In this document: one piece after another, positions 15,094 through 21,896 of the stretch
How the letters are laid out: every line of letters starts with the position of its first letter
Numbering within the stretch: the first letter of the stretch is position 1
Assembly: GCF_047238265.1 (NCBI RefSeq)
Contig: NZ_JBDFMM010000001.1
Span: 3,596,001 to 3,660,000 of the forward strand
DNA: 64,000 bases
Direction: 5' to 3'
Source: Paenibacillus_F sp047238265
GTDB taxonomy: Bacteria; Bacillota; Bacilli; Paenibacillales; NBRC-103111
Translations under genes and position numbers: made by a program
Notes under the pieces: model-generated
What the model was told of the DNA's origin: nothing
Seen by the model: the letters and a program-made list of their open reading frames with translations, nothing else
Database searches by the model: none

Positions 15094-16497
15094 TTATCCA
15101 GCCTTTTGAATCGCGTCCTGGTTTTGCGGAGTCGGCGTCGGTTTAGGCGTCTCCGAATTTTTCGGAGTCGGCGTAGGCTTTCCTGTCGGAACAGGAGTGA
15201 CGCTGCCGCCCGGTTTGCGGCTCGGATCCGGTGTCAGCCCCGGCACAACATCATCGTCCTCCGGAGTCGGGCTCGGCCTTACGGACGATTTAGGCGTCGG
15301 TGTCGGCGTCGGCTTGATTGTCGCTTTAGGCGTATGAGTCGGGCTACCCGACGGCTTCGTCGTGCGCGTCGGAGTAAGTTTGCCGTCCGAATCAGTATTG
15401 CCATTGCCTCTATTGTCCGACCCTTTAGACGAATTCGTGGAGTTCGGGCTGCTGCTCGGCACCCAGTTCGGATCCAAACGACGCTTCAAAGCGTTTTTGG
15501 CTTCCTGGATCTCTTCATCTTTTACGACAATGTAAGGGCTGATCCAGTCACCTTCCATATGGATGAGTTCGATATTCTGGGTATCAATCGTAATATATTG
15601 GGAAATCATATCGTAAATCTGGCTGGAAGGGATATCCGTTTTGAGGTTGTTGCCGACTGCTTCCAAAATGCCGGAAGCTTTCGACACCCCGCCCAGGCTT
15701 TTCATGTTTTTGAGAATTTCGTTCAATACCTGCTGTTGTCTCGCGTTGCGCGCCGTATCGGTCGATTCCGCGGTTTCGAATTTCGAGCCCGGGTTCGATT
15801 TGCGGTAACGGACGAAGTCGAGCGTTTTTTTGCCGTCCAGCTTCTGGACGCCTTTTTGGAGATCAATTTTCGTGCCGTCCCAGTTGTCCACATAATACAT
15901 ATCCTGGTCGACATCGACCGTTACTCCGCCAAGCTCATCGACAACCTGTTTAAAGCCTTCGAAATCAATGGTCACCATGTAGTCAAAAGGAACCTCGAAA
16001 AAGTTGCCGAAAAACTCCTTCGTCTTTTTCATCGCGGTTTCCGGTTCAGTTAACGTAAAATGCGGGTAAAAATAGTTAGCCTTATGAGATTCGCCGTTCT
16101 TCTTCAGTTTCATTTCAAGATCGCGCGGCAGAGATACGATCGTAGCGGACTTCGTCTCGGGATTCAACGAAATCGCCATCATCACGTCGCTGTTCAGCGA
16201 ACCGGTTTCTTCCCGGGAATCGACTCCCATCAGCAAAATGCTGAGCGGTTTGACTTTCGCGGAATCTTTCGGAGCCACGACTTCGGTCGTACCGACATTT
16301 TTGATGACCTCATCGGCTTTGCTGATGAGATAGCCGGCGTATGATCCGATTCCTATGACGATAAGCAGAACGATAATCCCGCCGGTTACGGCTATTTTTT
16401 TCCACAAGGGCCATTTGGTTTTCTTTTTAAGTTTGGATTTACGCGAATTAGTACCGGAAACGGGGGTTGAGTTCGGATTAATAGGGTCAGACATCAT
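15094..16497 (-). CDS. LytR-CpsA-Psr (LCP) family phosphotransferase with Pro/Thr-rich tail
   Basis: A 467-aa type II membrane protein with a basic cytoplasmic N-terminus, one TM helix at about 34-57, and an extracellular LCP domain at about 84-240 (LLMGVDSRE, SLPRDLEM, DFEGFKQVVDELGGVTVDV, RYRKSNPGSKFE...D.ARNARQQQ). LCP enzymes transfer glycopolymers such as teichoic acids from undecaprenyl-pyrophosphate to peptidoglycan. The conserved Arg residues of the pyrophosphate pocket are in the D-SRE and RxRxxxGS motifs. The last ~110 residues are low-complexity repeats of TP/PTPTP (roughly 360-467), a likely cell-wall-spanning stalk. GAGGT precedes two adjacent ATGs; the second is equally possible. 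Native substrate unknown. Confidence 0.93.
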   Translation of the reverse strand: MMSDPINPNSTPVSGTNSRKSKLKKKTKWPLWKKIAVTGGIIVLLIVIGIGSYAGYLISKADEVIKNVGTTEVVAPKDSAKVKPLSILLMGVDSREETGSLNSDVMMAISLNPETKSATIVSLPRDLEMKLKKNGESHKANYFYPHFTLTEPETAMKKTKEFFGNFFEVPFDYMVTIDFEGFKQVVDELGGVTVDVDQDMYYVDNWDGTKIDLQKGVQKLDGKKTLDFVRYRKSNPGSKFETAESTDTARNARQQQVLNEILKNMKSLGGVSKASGILEAVGNNLKTDIPSSQIYDMISQYITIDTQNIELIHMEGDWISPYIVVKDEEIQEAKNALKRRLDPNWVPSSSPNSTNSSKGSDNRGNGNTDSDGKLTPTRTTKPSGSPTHTPKATIKPTPTPTPKSSVRPSPTPEDDDVVPGLTPDPSRKPGGSVTPVPTGKPTPTPKNSETPKPTPTPQNQDAIQKAG

Positions 16498-16684
16498 TAA
16501 AACCTCAATTCTTGAGTATGGTATACGATTCCTTCGGAATGTATAGACAGGAGTGTAGGAGCAGACGATATCATTATAGTTCGTTAGACGGTATAATTAT
16601 AGTTAGAAATGGGGAGTAAAGAGTTACAAATAAGTTAAAAATTCGACAGCTTCCCTAATTCATTATGCCAAAGAGGTGACGATC

Positions 16685-17119
16685 ATGCAATTCTTGAATA
16701 TTTTATGCGCGTATGACGGTTCTGAAGTATCGAAGAAAGCGCTGGAAAAAGCCGTCGGACTTGCTCAAAGCAACCCGTCCGCCAAGCTGGAAGTCGTTCA
16801 TGTGGCGAATATGCCGAACCTTGTGGTCGGTGAAGCCCTCATTTCCACGCCTGCCGGCATGTCCGGAGAATATTACGAATTGGCGGAACAAATTAAAGAC
16901 GAAGCGAAGCAGCGTTTAGTTTCGCTTTCCCAGCCCGCCGAAGTTTATCTGCTCAGCGGCAACCCGGGCCGCGCCATTCTCGAACACGCCGAGCGTACCG
17001 GACGGGATGTAATTGTCATCGGCAGCCGCGGTCTGAGCGGCGTACGCGAGTGGGTGCTCGGAAGCGTCAGCCACTATGTCGTCCAGCACGCGCAAATTCC
17101 GGTGCTTGTAGTCAAGTAG
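16685..17119 (+). CDS. Universal stress protein UspA family
   Basis: A 144-aa cytoplasmic nucleotide-binding protein. The first strand and loop LCAYDGS binds the adenine/ribose side. The ATP-binding signature G-2x-G-9x-G-S is visible as GSRGLSGVREWVLGSVS near the C-terminus, so this is the ATP-binding subtype. The ATG at 16685 has GAGGTG 6 bp upstream, whereas the upstream GTG lies in that Shine-Dalgarno. It stands alone, converges with the glycosylation operon, and ends at the shared terminator. Confidence 0.93.
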   Translation: MQFLNILCAYDGSEVSKKALEKAVGLAQSNPSAKLEVVHVANMPNLVVGEALISTPAGMSGEYYELAEQIKDEAKQRLVSLSQPAEVYLLSGNPGRAILEHAERTGRDVIVIGSRGLSGVREWVLGSVSHYVVQHAQIPVLVVK

Positions 17120-17170
17120 CAGCCGCCGGAGCGGAGGAAGTACATAAGAGCCGCGACAAACGGCAAACCC

Positions 17171-17210
17171 AAAGAAAGCAGGACCTGCATGCAGGTCCTG
17201 CTTTCTTTTT
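17171..17210. terminator. Bidirectional terminator (uspA / GT39)
   Basis: Near-perfect 40-bp palindrome (AAAGAAAGCAGGACCTGCATGCAGGTCCTGCTTTCTTTTT in two halves), with A- and T-runs at both ends. It begins directly at the stop codon of the frame-corrected GT39 gene. Confidence 0.9.
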
Positions 17211-17267
17211 CATTTCAGCCGGTAAATGTCATAGCCGCCCGCTACGGGAATTTTCTCAAACTTCGCG

Positions 17268-18641
17268 TCAAGATAACGCCGCAGTCTCCCCTGCCTTATC
17301 TCCATCGATCTGACCCTTGAGCGGAACAAAATAAGCGGCTCCTCCCGCCCGGAAATACTCCAGCTCTTTGACGAGGTCGTCCGGGATGGAATTTAACACC
17401 CTCCAGCCTACCCGGTGGCTGGCGTTCAGGAGCGAGGGATCGTCGGTGCCGACGACGATGAGATCATCCGGCTTCGTCAGCCGCTCGACCGCCCGGGCCT
17501 GCTCCAGAATGACGGTTTTCTCCTTCCCGTAGTCGGGATTTATCATAAGAACGCAGGCCCATCCGATTCCGGCAACGGCGGCCGCCGCCGGAATCCAGCC
17601 GTAACGCAGGAGTTCCGCCAGCCGGCCGATCGTTTTGGCGGCAAGCAAAGCCGCCACCGGGGCGAAGAAAATCAAATAATAGTCGAATTTGATCACCGCC
17701 ACGATCGTCGCCAGCTCCAGGAGCATCGCCCATCCCCATATGCGTACGGGGATGTCCTTCTGCCTGAAGCCGGCAAGCAGCCCTGCGGCCGCCAACGCCA
17801 GCAGTGGCCAGGTGAAGGCTTTCGGCAGTTCCCGCAGGAAAAACTCCCAGGTCTCGGGCGTGAACACCGCCGTCGCCATTTTCGGGAAAATGTGCTTGGA
17901 CGCGATCCCCGATACGAACTGGAATTCCGCTATGGACGAAGCCCAGGCGTAATACAGCACGGGGAGGCCCAGAGCAACCGCGGCGAACAGCCACAAACGC
18001 CAGTTTACGGCCATTTTCCACTTATACTTCGCCGCCGCCATAAAAATCATCGGAATGCCGACGAATACCGTCGGCACCTTGAGCGATATCGCCAGCGCCG
18101 TAAACAGCGCCGCGGTAAGCACAAAGGCCGTGCCCCCTCTGCGTATCCACACCGTGAACGCATAGAAGGCGCCGAGGTAGAAAAACAGCGAAGCCGCTTC
18201 CGGCATAATCGCCCGGGAATAGGTCACCGTGACCGGTAGGATCCCGTAAAGCAAAACCGCGATCCAGGCCGTCCGCTTCGAGTAGAACGTGCGGGAAATC
18301 AAGTACAGAAACCACGCCGAGCCCATAAAAAATGCGAGAGGCACGAGCCTGGCCAGCCAGTAGTGATAGCCGAACATTTTGTACAAAATCGCAATCAGAA
18401 ACGGGGTGATCTGAAACTCCAGCTCCACATAATTGGGAAGCGGCCCCTGATAATTGAACTGCGGATAGAACACATTAAATTTCGTTTCCACGAAGTGCCG
18501 GGCGATCGATTCCGTGTCCGACTGTCTCCATGAATCGATTTCATACGGTGAATTGGTTATGTATGGAATTCTCAGCGCAGCAATCGCAATAAACAAGAGG
18601 GCGGTTATGAGCCACGCAGGAATGCGCGTCTTCTGTTCCAT
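17268..18641 (-). CDS. GT39/ArnT-like polytopic glycosyltransferase, C-terminus frameshifted
   Basis: Membrane glycosyltransferase of the GT-C fold (PMT_2), about 457 aa as written and about a dozen hydrophobic helices. The early loop YEIDSWRQSDTESIARHF holds the conserved acid (D of EIDSW) that coordinates the lipid-phosphate sugar donor, typical of ArnT/PMT_2 enzymes. The frame stops at 17268 after GETAALS, but the next 58 bp encode LRRYLDAKFEKIPVAGGYDI then YRLK and TGA at 17210 in the +1 frame. Removing one base from the C4 run at 17288-17291 joins them, so the intended gene is 17210-18641. It is third in an operon with a GT2 and a small DMT protein, 10 bp after the latter, and likely adds a sugar from a polyprenyl carrier outside the membrane. 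Confidence 0.8.
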   Translation of the reverse strand: MEQKTRIPAWLITALLFIAIAALRIPYITNSPYEIDSWRQSDTESIARHFVETKFNVFYPQFNYQGPLPNYVELEFQITPFLIAILYKMFGYHYWLARLVPLAFFMGSAWFLYLISRTFYSKRTAWIAVLLYGILPVTVTYSRAIMPEAASLFFYLGAFYAFTVWIRRGGTAFVLTAALFTALAISLKVPTVFVGIPMIFMAAAKYKWKMAVNWRLWLFAAVALGLPVLYYAWASSIAEFQFVSGIASKHIFPKMATAVFTPETWEFFLRELPKAFTWPLLALAAAGLLAGFRQKDIPVRIWGWAMLLELATIVAVIKFDYYLIFFAPVAALLAAKTIGRLAELLRYGWIPAAAAVAGIGWACVLMINPDYGKEKTVILEQARAVERLTKPDDLIVVGTDDPSLLNASHRVGWRVLNSIPDDLVKELEYFRAGGAAYFVPLKGQIDGDKAGETAALS

Positions 18642-18651
18642 GCGCTTCTCC

Positions 18652-19014
18652 TTATTTATTAATGATAATGATTCCGATGATGATCACGGCCATACCGACC
18701 AGCTTCTGCATCGTAAACGCCTCCTGGAACCATAGGAACGACATCACGAACACAATCACGTAGCTAAGGCTCATCATCGGGTAGGCGTAGCTGAGCTCTA
18801 CTTTGGTGAGCACCTTGACCCAAAGCAGAAAACTCGTTCCGAACAAAATAAGTCCGATCAGGATTTCGGGAGTTTTGACCATCCGGAACAGATCCGGAAT
18901 CAAAGTAGCCGGAGCCAGCGAAAGTTCCCCCAGACGGTTCGCCCCCGCTTTAAGAAGAACTTGGCCGACCGCTCCCATCCCGACCGATAATAAAATGACC
19001 CAAAGTGCGCTCAT
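18652..19014 (-). CDS. Small EamA/DMT-type (ArnE/SMR-like) flippase subunit
   Basis: A 120-aa, four-helix membrane protein of the drug/metabolite transporter superfamily, one-domain SMR/ArnE size. Helices lie at about 1-22, 34-54 (LFRMVKTPEILIGLILFGTSFLL), 64-85 and 95-118. The motif FLLWVKVLTKVELSYAYPMMSLSYVIV is the conserved EamA helix pair. The start overlaps the GT2 stop in an ATGA, and it is 10 bp upstream of the GT39 gene. In the ArnEF pattern such a protein flips the polyprenyl-linked sugar, and here it probably acts as a homodimer since only one copy is present (inference). Confidence 0.8.
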   Translation of the reverse strand: MSALWVILLSVGMGAVGQVLLKAGANRLGELSLAPATLIPDLFRMVKTPEILIGLILFGTSFLLWVKVLTKVELSYAYPMMSLSYVIVFVMSFLWFQEAFTMQKLVGMAVIIIGIIIINK

Positions 19015-19793
19015 ACGGTCCCCTTCACTTTCTTTTGCGTCCCCTGCACGGGAGGTTTGACTTTCATCAGCAGGCGGAAATAGCCCGCTATCGTCCGCTT
19101 AACGTTCATTTTGCTGCGGCCGACTTTTAAGTGATATTCCAGCACGAGCGGGTACTCCCCCGCTTTAATGCCGATTTTGCTGAACCGGGCCATCATTTCG
19201 GCCATACAGTCGAAACCGCTGGTCGTGATCAGTCTTTGTTTGTAAAGGTTCATAGCCTGGTTAAGATACCCGATCCGGTAGGCGCGAAATCCGCTTGAAT
19301 AATCATGAACTCCTTCGATCGGAAAAAACAATTTAAAAAATACCATCGCCCCGCGGCTGTACATTCTCCGGATAAGCGATAAACCCAGCTCCTGGCCCCC
19401 TCTGGCAAAACGGGACGCCACCACCAGATCCAGCTTGTTCTCCTTCAGCTTTGCGACGAGCGCCGGAATCAGATTCGGATTATGCGTGTTGTCCGCATCC
19501 AGGGTCACAAGCACATCGCCCGACTGGTACTCGCTTGTAACATATCGGACCAGGGTGTTCATGGCTTCCCCGAGTCCGCGGTTGCGCTCATGGTCGATAA
19601 CTTGAAGCCACGCGTAGGTTCGGCAGGCTTCCTCCAGGACCCCGGCCGTTCCGTCCGAGCTTCCGTCGTTAACCACAACCACACGAAAAGCCTCCCCAAG
19701 CTGCGCCGACAATTGTTCCATCTTCGGAAGCAGTTTAGGCAAGGCATCCTGTTCGTTGTAGGCCGGCAGGCCCACAATAATAGTTTCCTTCAT
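19011..19793 (-). CDS. Family 2 glycosyltransferase (dolichol-phosphate-mannose-synthase-like)
   Basis: About 260 aa, soluble GT-A fold without C-terminal membrane helices. NDGSSDGT (nucleotide-sugar binding) and LDADNTHNP (DxD-type metal site) are clear, and a basic C-terminal helix (RSKMNVKRTIAGYFRLLMKV) may attach it to the membrane. It should load a sugar onto a polyprenyl phosphate. The ATG at 19793 has GAGGAG 9 bp upstream; a start 24 bp earlier is inside that RBS. It is the first gene of the operon with the small flippase and the GT39 enzyme. Confidence 0.9.
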   Translation of the reverse strand: MKETIIVGLPAYNEQDALPKLLPKMEQLSAQLGEAFRVVVVNDGSSDGTAGVLEEACRTYAWLQVIDHERNRGLGEAMNTLVRYVTSEYQSGDVLVTLDADNTHNPNLIPALVAKLKENKLDLVVASRFARGGQELGLSLIRRMYSRGAMVFFKLFFPIEGVHDYSSGFRAYRIGYLNQAMNLYKQRLITTSGFDCMAEMMARFSKIGIKAGEYPLVLEYHLKVGRSKMNVKRTIAGYFRLLMKVKPPVQGTQKKVKGTV

Positions 19794-19878
19794 AAACGAT
19801 AACTCCTCAGGCAACAAAAATTAGGTCTATACTAGGATTACATGCACATCAGCAACATTTACCCAAATCAGAGCGGAA

Positions 19879-19905
19879 TGAAACAGGCTTTCAGTCATAG
19901 ACGTA
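19879..19905 (+). promoter_or_regulatory. Sigma-W/ECF-type promoter, plus strand (orphan)
   Basis: TGAAAC at 19879, a 17-bp spacer and CGTA at 19902. This matches the Bacillus ECF/sigma-W consensus exactly. It points rightward, away from the GT2 operon, with no gene before the bidirectional terminator at 20051. Confidence 0.5.
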
Positions 19906-19947
19906 ATGCGGTAGGGAAGGTTGCACTTACGCAGGACTCTTCACCTA

Positions 19948-19978
19948 ATTATAACCTGAACCTCCGCTTTCCGGTCAC
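19948..19978 (-). promoter_or_regulatory. Candidate sigma-A promoter of the GT2/flippase/GT39 operon
   Basis: Perfect TATAAT at 19953-19948 (minus). The -35 is weak (GTGACC, 19-bp spacer). Its transcript would have a leader of about 150 nt. Confidence 0.35.
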
Positions 19979-20050
19979 CCAATTATTAGATTAACTTTAT
20001 GGTTTTTACAACTGGTTTTACTTTTTTTTCGTGCTTTTGAAAATAAAAAA

Positions 20051-20071
20051 AGAATCCTCTAGCAGGATTCT
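20051..20071. terminator. Bidirectional terminator after the copper-binding protein gene
   Basis: Perfect AGAATCCT/AGGATTCT stem, CTAGC loop, flanked by A7 and T6 tracts, working in both directions. It ends the DUF326 gene on the minus strand and could also end a plus-strand transcript from the ECF-type promoter at 19879. Confidence 0.85.
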
Positions 20072-20093
20072 TTTTTATGTTTATTAACATGCA

Positions 20094-20447
20094 TTAAGCA
20101 GCCATTCTGCGGCAAGCTTCCGCACAGGAGCGGCATACTTTGGCGCATTCTTGGCAGTGCTCATGTTCATGCTCCGCACATTCTTTGGCACAAATTTCGC
20201 ATACCGTGGCGCAAAGATTACAGATTTCCACAATGAACGGGCTTTGACGGGTCATGGCCGAAGCGGCATAGGTACAGATGTCCGCGCATTCACGGGTCAG
20301 CCTGATGCACTGGGCCATCTGGGAAGCATGGTCTTCCTTCAGACAGGCATCAAAACAATAATTACAGGTTTTAATACAATTTATACATTCTTCGATACAG
20401 CGTTGAATTTCTTCGTTTACGCCTTCGTGGGTCATATCATGGGGCAT
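20094..20447 (-). CDS. Four-helix-bundle Cys-rich copper-binding protein (DUF326/Csp-like)
   Basis: A 117-aa cytosolic protein with 19 cysteines, spaced as Cys-x2-3-Cys along four amphipathic helices (CIEECINC, CNYCFDAC, CNLCATVCEICAKEC, CQECAKVCRSCAEAC). This is the hallmark of Csp copper-storage / DUF326 proteins, which bind Cu(I) in the helix core. A His-rich patch (EHEHEHC) adds possible ligands. The ATG has AAAGGAGG 7 bp before it. It lies 89 bp after the DUF2087 gene and ends in a strong terminator. Copper binding is inferred from the cysteine pattern only. Confidence 0.88.
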   Translation of the reverse strand: MPHDMTHEGVNEEIQRCIEECINCIKTCNYCFDACLKEDHASQMAQCIRLTRECADICTYAASAMTRQSPFIVEICNLCATVCEICAKECAEHEHEHCQECAKVCRSCAEACRRMAA

Positions 20448-20536
20448 GGTTATATCCTCCTTTGTCTCTAGCTGCTGCTATACGGATATTAACCTTTTTT
20501 AGTGAATTTGACCCAATACCGGGCTTCCCGATTGTC

Positions 20537-21322
20537 TTAAGTGGTTACCCAATACGCGCTTCCATCGTCTTGACGTTTCATAAAACCGTATTCGATCAAA
20601 TATCTGCGCAGGGTCACGTAATCGTGCCACGCTTCTTTCAGCACCTCGTTCACTTCTTTTTCCGTGTACTTCCGGTCCGCTTCGAATCTGGTTACCAGCT
20701 GCCGGAGAATAGCGATTTTCCGCTTCTCTTTTTTCGGAAATTTCTGGAGAGGTCCGTCTGTCCCGTCCGGAAAATACAGCTTCAGATACTGCTCGTTCTC
20801 CTGCTCGGTAATGGCGAATCTTTCATCAAGCACTGTGGCGCTTTTCGGAACGGCAATAAAAGAAGGCCCTTTACCGGTATGGGGCCGCTGGTCCAGAAGC
20901 CCCATAAGCGCCAGGTACACTTTGGCCTGCTTCTCCCGCTCTCTCATCGTAAACCGGTGATTACGGATCGTAGAGGTGCTCCCGCCGCCCAGTTCCCCCA
21001 CAATCTCCTTGTCGGACAATCCGTCGTGAAAATATCTGAGCAGCTGCTTCTGCAGGTCGGTCAATCCCGTCAGTTTCTTGTTCAAATTGAGCAGGTAGTG
21101 GAACATGGACCCGTGCTCGGCGGTTATATGCCGGGAAGCGAACTTTTCGGCTTCGTAAAACGTCTCGTCTTCGCGGTAAATGATCCCTTTTATGAACGTT
21201 TTTCCGCAAACCAGACACACATATGCGTCTTCCTGATCCGAATAAATATAGCCCCGTTTGATCTCATCCGTCGCCGCACTCCAAAAAAGTTCTGAAACAT
21301 CCTTCAAATCAAACACCTTCAT
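20537..21322 (-). CDS. DUF2087 protein with Cys2His2-like zinc site and LuxR-like HTH
   Basis: A 261-aa predicted transcription regulator. The N-terminal domain (about 1-80) has a C36-x2-C39 pair and H65-x4-H70, a zinc-ribbon-like arrangement. The middle (about 86-130) is a LuxR-type HTH with the features LTDLQKQLLRYFHDGLSDKEIVGELG and STIRNH. The C-terminal DUF2087 domain (about 170-261) contains KEKRKIAILRQLVTRF and the YTEKEVNEVLKEAWHDY-type winged helix. It precedes the copper-binding gene by 89 bp and may control it (inference). The role and effector of DUF2087 proteins are not established. Confidence 0.8.
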   Translation of the reverse strand: MKVFDLKDVSELFWSAATDEIKRGYIYSDQEDAYVCLVCGKTFIKGIIYREDETFYEAEKFASRHITAEHGSMFHYLLNLNKKLTGLTDLQKQLLRYFHDGLSDKEIVGELGGGSTSTIRNHRFTMREREKQAKVYLALMGLLDQRPHTGKGPSFIAVPKSATVLDERFAITEQENEQYLKLYFPDGTDGPLQKFPKKEKRKIAILRQLVTRFEADRKYTEKEVNEVLKEAWHDYVTLRRYLIEYGFMKRQDDGSAYWVTT

Positions 21323-21354
21323 TCTTCCGTTTGTATGTATATAAACAATTTAAA

Positions 21355-21864
21355 TTATTGTTTGTTTTTTGTCAACTTACAGTCAATTAAATGAAAGCCA
21401 AAAAAGCCGTCCCCGCCGGGAACGGCCTTTCTGTGACAGGCACTCTTTATTCGCTGCAGACTGGAAGGCGGTTGCGCCGAACCGGACTCCACTGTGATTT
21501 TATCCGCAATGGTATCCCGGATTACACCCATAACGAGCTGAAGCAGATAGTTGATGTCCGCTTGGGACTGCTGAAATTCGCTGACGATCGGAATATTGTC
21601 GAGTTCATCCTGCAGATCCTCGATTTCCTTCTCGATCTTTTTGACCATAATTTCGTTGTCGAATTTTTCAAAAGCGACGATTTCTTTCTGCTTCTTCTTC
21701 ATAGCCTGGATCAGGGATTGAATGTGCTCGTTCTGGTTGATCTGTTTTTCGGCTTGCTGAAAAAACTGTACCTCGGATGAGGTGGTGAGAAGCTCCGCCA
21801 GCTCCTTCGTTTTGGCCAAAATATCTTCTCTTACGATCATTTCGGTATTCGTGTAATGCTCCAT
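21355..21864 (-). CDS. ymcA: RicA/YmcA regulatory protein, C-terminal end doubtful
   Basis: Component of the YlbF-YmcA-YaaT (RicAFT) complex, which controls mRNA maturation through RNase Y, and also biofilm, competence and sporulation. The helical core (AKTKELAELLTTSSEVQFFQQAEKQINQNEHIQSL...) is complete. The ATG at 21864 has GGAG 8 bp upstream, and the gene is 33 bp after miaB. As written it is 169 aa, longer than the roughly 140-aa family, and its last ~25 codons read through a strong terminator hairpin (21401-21430). In the neighbouring frame the protein would end ...RLPVCSE at TAA 21447, before the hairpin, keeping the near-terminal Cys of the family. A one-base insertion near 21460-21475 is suspected. 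Confidence 0.85.
   Translation of the reverse strand: MEHYTNTEMIVREDILAKTKELAELLTTSSEVQFFQQAEKQINQNEHIQSLIQAMKKKQKEIVAFEKFDNEIMVKKIEKEIEDLQDELDNIPIVSEFQQSQADINYLLQLVMGVIRDTIADKITVESGSAQPPSSLQRIKSACHRKAVPGGDGFFGFHLIDCKLTKNKQ
21401..21430 (-). terminator. Terminator of the miaB-ymcA unit
   Basis: GCCGTTCCC/GGGGACGGC stem with a GGC loop and a T6 tract on the minus strand. It lies inside the coding frame of ymcA as written, but 17 bp beyond the alternative stop. Confidence 0.85.
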
Positions 21865-21896
21865 CCTGCACACTCCGCTTCTTCATTATGGCGTTC

